Shown: piece by piece, positions 58,254-64,000 of the stretch
Layout of the letters: every line of letters starts with the position of its first letter
Position numbering within the stretch: the first letter of the stretch is position 1
Notes under the pieces: model-generated
Database searches by the model: none
Told to the model about the DNA's origin: nothing
Seen by the model: only the letters and a program-made list of their open reading frames with translations
Assembly (NCBI GenBank): GCA_035236585.1
Contig: CP141132.1
Location: 26,495,445-26,559,444 of the forward strand
Direction of reading: 5' to 3'
Length of the DNA stretch: 64,000 bases
Origin: Warburgia ugandensis
Taxonomy: Eukaryota; Streptophyta; Magnoliopsida; Canellales; Canellaceae
Position numbers and translations under genes: made by a program

Positions 58254-60264
58254 TTTCCATTCCCAATTATTTACCTAGATTTTTTCCCTTCCTTCTTATC
58301 CCCTTTACTCCCCTAGCCTATCCTCCTTCCCATCTTCCCATATTTCCTTCCCTTTGCACCTTATCCAATTCCTTCGCACCCACATCCATATCCCTATGGA
58401 TTCCATGCCTTACCCACTTTTTATCCTCTTTTCCTTACTTAATTTCCCACCATCTATCCTTCCTTTAACCCATATGATCTCCACCCTGAGTTCCCTAAGG
58501 TTTCCACATCAAAAATCTAAATATAGGGGATTATTCATTCCATTCTTGACTTATGTATTCAATTGCTCCATAGATTGGAAGAGATGAATAAGAGGGGAAA
58601 ACCCAAAGGACCACATGAAGTTATTAAACACTGGGGGAGAGCATGCTAAAGGGAGGAACATCCAAGGAGAAGAGAAGATGTAGGACAAGATTGTTTCATT
58701 ATTCTTTCGAACCTCAATCCATTCCATCTTTTTATTCCATTTTTTTACATTTCATCTCATATTCAAAATCACTCCCCTATCCCTATATTACATCCTCTAT
58801 AAATCACCAAAATATTCACCTAAGACTCATTCCCTAACCCTTTTATGCATCTATCCCTTCATAATATATATTTTTAGTCTTTTCTACCCATTTTCTAACC
58901 TTTATCCAATATTTTGTTTTTTGATTTTTTAATACTTATCCTTTTACTCTAAAATTCATATATTAATCTCTCCACCTAATAAGAATCTATCTACAAAGTT
59001 TCAGAAAAAGAAAAAAAATTCCATCTCAAACCCCCCTCTTCCATTTACCCATTTTTACACAAAATTTTAGTTTTGTTATCATGCCTTAATCTTTGTCTAT
59101 CTTGTTTTATTTTTAAAATTTTTATCTTCATCTTCTAGATCTAAAATCCACATACGTTTACTTCCATCTTATCAATCATTTCATCTATTCTTCTCTTCAA
59201 GATTTTTTCATTTTCAAGCCTTTACGAATCTCTTTCTCTCCCTTGGTATTACATTCATAAAGTAGATTTTTGGGTGTAAACACTTCTCCCAAGGGCTGTG
59301 GCATGAGTGGTTGGTGATCCATGGCTATGTTGAGTGACACAACATGAGTTATATAATAAGCAAATAACAAGAAAGAAAGGTAGTAGTGTGTGGGTTAATG
59401 TGATTCAGCGGAAGATCTCTTGAGTGACCATTGAAAATTCAAGGTGAATATGTTCTAACTCATGAGGGATTAGTTTTATTTGCTTTTTTTATTCTTATCC
59501 TTGTAATCAATTGATGTAACTTCCATTTTAATAGAATAAAATTTCTTTTCTCTTTACTTTAAGTGTTATTTCCTTTATGTTATGATTACTTGTTTTCATT
59601 AGTTGTTAGATGTAGCTCATTTCTCATTGCTTATGTTCCATTAGGTTTCCCTAGCCATGAGAATGGAAAGTATATAAGAAGAAAATAGTTTTAAGATTAG
59701 GTTGTTCTAGGTTAAATTAGAGCACAATATTAATATTGGTTTATAGCACTCTAAAGTCACATACTCCATGATTGCTTAAAATAAAGAGATACAAAGTATT
59801 GTAAGAAAGAATGTCTACATGAAAATCATTGATAGTCAGTGTCCTAAGAAGATTGACTATGTTTTGAATAAGTATAGTTTCACGCTAAGAAAATAGTATT
59901 AAGAAAATATTTAAAGAGAGTTTTAAAAAGAAACATTTTTCGTATATTAGGACTTCGTGCTTCTAATTACATGAGTAAAATAAACTAGCTAGCTTAGTTA
60001 TTAAAAGTATTAATGCCTGATGCATTTGAGTTTTGATTCCTAGGCTTAGTTTTATTTTCTAGTATTTTATGTAATTTTTATGATTTTTAGCATTTTAGGT
60101 AATTAATTTAGCTAAATAAATTATTTGGCCAGGTTAAAATAATTAAAATAGATTTTTTATTAAAATTTACTAATTATAGAGTTCCCATGGATCGACCCAT
60201 ACTTGCTGTGTCTATGCTATAGTGAGCCCATACACTTGCGGTTATTTTTAATACACATCACACA
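58254..60264 (+). repeat. Possible Athila-type LTR, right part
   Basis: Starts with the right TTTCC duplication of P2. A CT-rich stretch (58260-58500, 58690-59000) resembles the leader region of Athila LTRs, and the end (CCCATGGATCGACCCATAC..CACTTGCGG..ACACATCACA) resembles their 3' ends. The segment 59720-59940 is also found at 10381-10580. ORFs 58238-58837 are low-complexity frames of the CT-rich part. Confidence 0.4.
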
Positions 60265-60291
60265 CTGTTATATAATCACAATAGTTGATAC

Positions 60292-62821
60292 AATAAATTA
60301 AAACTATAGCTATAAAGAACATTTTAGATTTTCTTATTCAACTAAGTCCAAGTTGGATGAATAGAGAACTAGGAAAATTTCTTCCTTATGACCATGAAGA
60401 GATAATAGGATATTATTTATAAAAGCTTTAGATTAATATCACCAAACTAGAGATATAGCTACAAAGAACATTTTGGAGTTTCAAATTCAAATGAATCAAA
60501 CCTATATGAATGAAGAAATAAACCTTACACTTACATGAAAGAGAAAATAGCATTTGAAGAAGAAAAAGAGATAATGCAAGAGGAGAACAAACACTACAAC
60601 CACTTTATGAGGTTGAACATGAGTGAATGAGATTACAACTTTTGAGAATGAAACATAAGTAGAAATGTGACCAACTGTGTAGAAGAAAGCTAATCCAAGG
60701 AGAGCTAAGGAAAGTAAAACAAATTCTACTTATCTTTGGTTGTTGCCTCACATCTTCTAGCTAGTTTGCAAGATGGTTAAACGTTTCTCTCTTGAAAATG
60801 ACAAAACATTAATTGTTCCAAGTCATACAAACAAAATGATATTCCTCACTAGAGGGAATGATGGTTCCAAGTAATAGATGCAATTAGAACAATTCAGACA
60901 ATGATAGTCCTCACATGTGAACAATGCAATGGAATTCCTTTCTAAGTGTGTATCGAATGAAGTATAGAAAACTATAGGTATATAGCTAATTTAGCAATTC
61001 ACACTCCTTATTGACGCCACTTAATAAACCTTCATACATATTGAAATAGATTAAAAATCAAAAGCATTTGCATAGGGAGATCATGTGACAGGATCCACTA
61101 GTCATAGCTCTATCATATCATCTAAAATACAGTCTTGTCTAGATATTACAATCCCAAGTATAGGTGTCAACATAAAGTATTTACTACAATCATCCATAAG
61201 ACTAGTAAAAGTCTAAAAACCAAACTAGATAGTTCTGCTTGAACCTACATTCGTATCAAGTAGATGTAGCTTTTGCCTTTCCCTTCTCTTCAACACATAG
61301 CCTCCTTGAACTTTCACTTAAAATTGTTTTTGGGGGGTGAGTATGATCTCTTGGTTGGAACAACCTAATAAGGCTAGGTTTCGAAACACAATAAGCAAGT
61401 ATATATACATTTATATAGGCTAAACTAATACATATAAGTAGGAGTATAGCAAAATAAAACTAGCACTTGCATTTTAAATGGAGTACACTTAACAATTTAA
61501 CAGCATTAAAGTCATTAGTATTAGGAGTACTTATATCATCATGTTCCTTTCATGTTTATAATTAGCAAAATTTATGTATGAGTATGAATATGAATGCTTT
61601 AATGGCATCAACTCGGTTAAATTGTGTCAGTGGAAGTGCTGTCAATCGATAAAACATCTTCACAAATTCCCCTATGTAAAAATAACATTTACCCTGGCTC
61701 AACTTGTCAATCGATAACAAAATTAAGTACTACTCACTAATGTGTTAACACCATACTATCACTAGATCCAGTCTAATTCTCAGGAATGATGGACATGTCA
61801 ACCCATGTAAAAAAAATATATCAAAGTAGCTATGCATGCTGAGTGGGGCCACTATCAACCAACACAACTGTCGACAAGCATGACTACTGCTAACCATCGC
61901 AATGATTGTGGATGCCTATCATAGTACTCCTTGATGCCTACTCCTAAAACAGAACCTTGGACAAGGGTGATATCTAGTTAAAGGTCAGGGGCTTGCCCAT
62001 ACCTCCTAGCATAGTGCTATGGGTCTTACAAATGCCCCGTGAGTTAGGGACTTACAAATGCCCATATTGTTACAAATCACATAAGCCAAAACTCAAAAAT
62101 AAAATAGAGATGCAACTTACTAACATAGGCATCAAATCACATAAGATCCATACCAAAACTCATTTCTATCACCAAGATAAAAGGATTTTCATGTCCATGT
62201 CAAAAACGAGGTCGATACATGCTGTATTGCCTTTCACATTTCTTTTTAGTTCAAAACAAGAGTCATCTTAGATACTTCCCTTTTCCATGGCATTTCAATG
62301 CAAATCCTTGCGAAGCTTTTCAATGCATTTCTTTTCTTTACTTTTCTTTGCAATTCATTTCAAGAGTTTTCAATGGCATGGATAATTAATGACATAGTCA
62401 ACTCTAGTAAAACTGTAGGTTTGAATGAGCTTGAACACAATGGATCTATCAATCCTTAGCTTAGTCATGCGAGGTGCATCATGAGCATGTTTTCTTACTA
62501 GTTCAAGTTCAAGTTCATGTCTTATGATGATTATGTAATCAGCTATATTTATTTAATGTCTACTTTAATATTCATTGTCATGATGTTTCATATTTAACAT
62601 TTTGGTCTCTAATGTAAAACCTAGGCATTATCACATGATATCATGGCTTATCTCATTGTTAAATGATTCTTACATAGCATTTCCATATCTTATTTCATTT
62701 TCATATATATGTCACATTCATAGTCAATGTACATTATTTTATGACATTTTCATTCTTTTAAACACAATGATAAGTGTTATTTTCCCTATGCCATGTACAT
62801 GTTCTCCTCTATGGTACTCAA
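60292..62821. repeat. Backbone repeat X, copy 2
   Basis: Collinear with 11380-13690 (AAACTATAGCTATAAAGAACATTTTAG at the start, CTCTATGGTACTCAA at the end). It has a 370-bp block (about 61010-61382) absent from copy 1 and lacks the TA expansion. No gene. Interrupted at 62822 by an inverted Athila LTR end. Confidence 0.65.
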
Positions 62822-62867
62822 TGTAGTGATTTTAAAGTTAACTTGCAAGTGCATGAATCAATGTAGT
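62822..62867 (-). repeat. Athila LTR 3' end, inverted scrap
   Basis: TGTAGTGATTTTAAAGTTAA followed by CTTGCAAGTGCA is the reverse complement of the A1 LTR end (TGCACTTGCAAGCTTAACTT then TAAAATCACAACA). Only 46 bp are seen before a family D LTR interrupts it; the rest would lie beyond the window. Confidence 0.7.
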
Positions 62868-64000
62868 TGTAATATCCTCAATTTTAATTTTAAATTAGTG
62901 ATAAAATAAATAAATTAAATTAAAAATTTTATGCATAGAATTTGGTCTTGAAAACTAGGAAGTACACGTTGATAGAATTCCAACGACATAAAGAATGCAG
63001 AAAAGGGAGCTCAAACGAAGAAGTTATGGGCCATTGAACTTGTAAGGGCAGTTTGGTAATTTGAAGGGGCCAAATTGCAAGGGCTGTTTTGATAATGGCA
63101 CCCCTTCCATCCCCCCTTATCAGATCTGACAATTTTGCAGAAAAAAATTGTCAGAGGGAAAGGCGTATAAGGGAAGAGTTTCCCTTCCTCCTCCCCAACA
63201 TGATCTCTCTCTCTCCCTCAGTCTGCTCCTCTCATCATCTTCTCCATCGGCCCTTTCCTTAAACCCTAACCTTTACAAAATTGTGTTTTTCTAACAACTA
63301 GGGATCCGGCAGTGTCAACAACCACCCAACTGATTGAGGTAAGCCCCAACCCTCTAATCCCCCTTTACGTGTGTGGTAAATACATCAATGGCGTGCATGA
63401 AAGTCGAAAAAAATGATGAGGGTTCGTTGTTTTTCCTAAAAATTTGTACACACTACTATTGGAATGCAAATCGATTGATAAAACATCATTAAATAGATAT
63501 TGGACCATCCATCTAGTGCATAAGGAACCCAAGAACAAACCCTTTAAGTTTGAGGAAAATTCGACGGTGGACGATGCCGAAAAGAGCGAAGAACAGTACG
63601 TAGGAAAATTTCAGGAACATGAGAAAAATTTAGTAAAAACCTTAGTTTTTGGAAAAATCAAGCCAAAAGAGTGTTCAAAATGGATTTTCATGTATTAAAA
63701 CAAATAGAAAATATATGATACTAAAGAAGGGCAAGAGGAGTAAATTAGATGTAATTATTGTATAAATTGATCTAACCAAGATCTTGAAAAATTGTTGATC
63801 TGAGGATGATCTGACCATCAGATTTATGAATAAACATTAAATACACACAAAAATAAACAGATGAATATGAGATGGGACTAAAGTTAAGAATCAAATCATA
63901 ATTAAAGATCTTAGAGGATGATCCAATGGTTGGATCACCATAAATTCCCTTATGATGAAATAAATAACATCAAATATTATTGTGGTATTGGCAAGTACAT
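62868..64000 (+). repeat. Family D LTR, plus strand (cut by window end)
   Basis: Starts TGTAATATCCTCAATTTTAA. It contains the CAAACGAAGAAGTTATGGGCC and GGGCTGTTTTGATAATGGCACCCC blocks common in plant gypsy LTRs, a TATA box (63166) and a CT-rich leader at 63200-63250. The ORF 63444-63698 lies in the LTR and has no family match. Related to the minus LTR at 48953. Confidence 0.65.
63166..63172 (+). promoter_or_regulatory. TATA box of family D LTR
   Basis: TATAAGG 298 bp into the LTR and about 35 bp before the CT-rich leader, the usual spacing in these LTRs. Confidence 0.4.

Noticed and set aside
63444-63698. 84-codon charged ORF on +
   Set aside because: Inside the family D LTR, no family match, no upstream promoter other than that of the LTR.

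Overview
This is a nuclear window from a flowering plant (monocot, magnoliid or dicot cannot be decided) with a transposon-bloated genome. In 64 kb I see no intact cellular gene. Almost everything recognisable is an LTR retrotransposon, a TRIM array or a broken hAT transposon, stacked inside each other. Evidence for the host: Athila-type Ty3/gypsy coding remnants, a tRNA-Asp-type primer site, tRNA-iMet primer sites, a plant Ac/RICESLEEPER-like hAT transposase, and TRIM-type LTRs. All coding sequences carry stops and frameshifts.

Layout, left to right. (1) 1-6355: element P1, a gypsy deletion derivative on + with a 2.6 kb LTR, a tRNA-iMet primer site and only a scrap of reverse transcriptase; its left LTR is cut by the window edge. 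It sits inside an older LTR of family S (6356-10380). (2) 10381-13960: an anonymous repeat backbone X carrying an inverted Athila LTR fragment (10580-11375). (3) 13961-38188: a three-level nest. Athila-like element A1 (non-autonomous, with its own coiled-coil ORF remnant) is split by Athila element A2 (gag, protease, RT, RNase H and integrase remnants), which is split by a 4.5 kb solo LTR of family S (24462-29006, 5-bp target duplication GAGCA). (4) 38189-42850: backbone with no gene. (5) 43195-47150: a hAT transposase pseudogene on -, split by a 1.95 kb GC-rich TRIM array that has several LTR-like units and five primer sites but only one AATAT target duplication. (6) 47151-49280: intergenic sequence, a family D LTR on - with a long (GA)n tract, and an Athila-like 3' internal scrap. 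(7) 50534-58253: element P2, a relative of P1 on -, with both LTRs and a TTTCC target duplication, inserted in what may be another long LTR. (8) 60292-62821: a second copy of backbone X, followed by a tiny inverted Athila LTR end and a family D LTR that runs off the window.

Inferred order: backbone X first, then S and A1 into it; A2 into A1 and S into A2; P1 into the left S LTR; the TRIM array into hAT. The signals most worth following are the multi-unit TRIM array that seems to have moved as one piece, a stem-loop in Athila-type LTRs whose arms change together while the loop stays, a roughly 400-bp module shared by two unrelated element types, and a one-sided C-to-T/G-to-A decay between the P1 LTRs. 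All homology calls are from reading the sequence; no alignment or database search was run.
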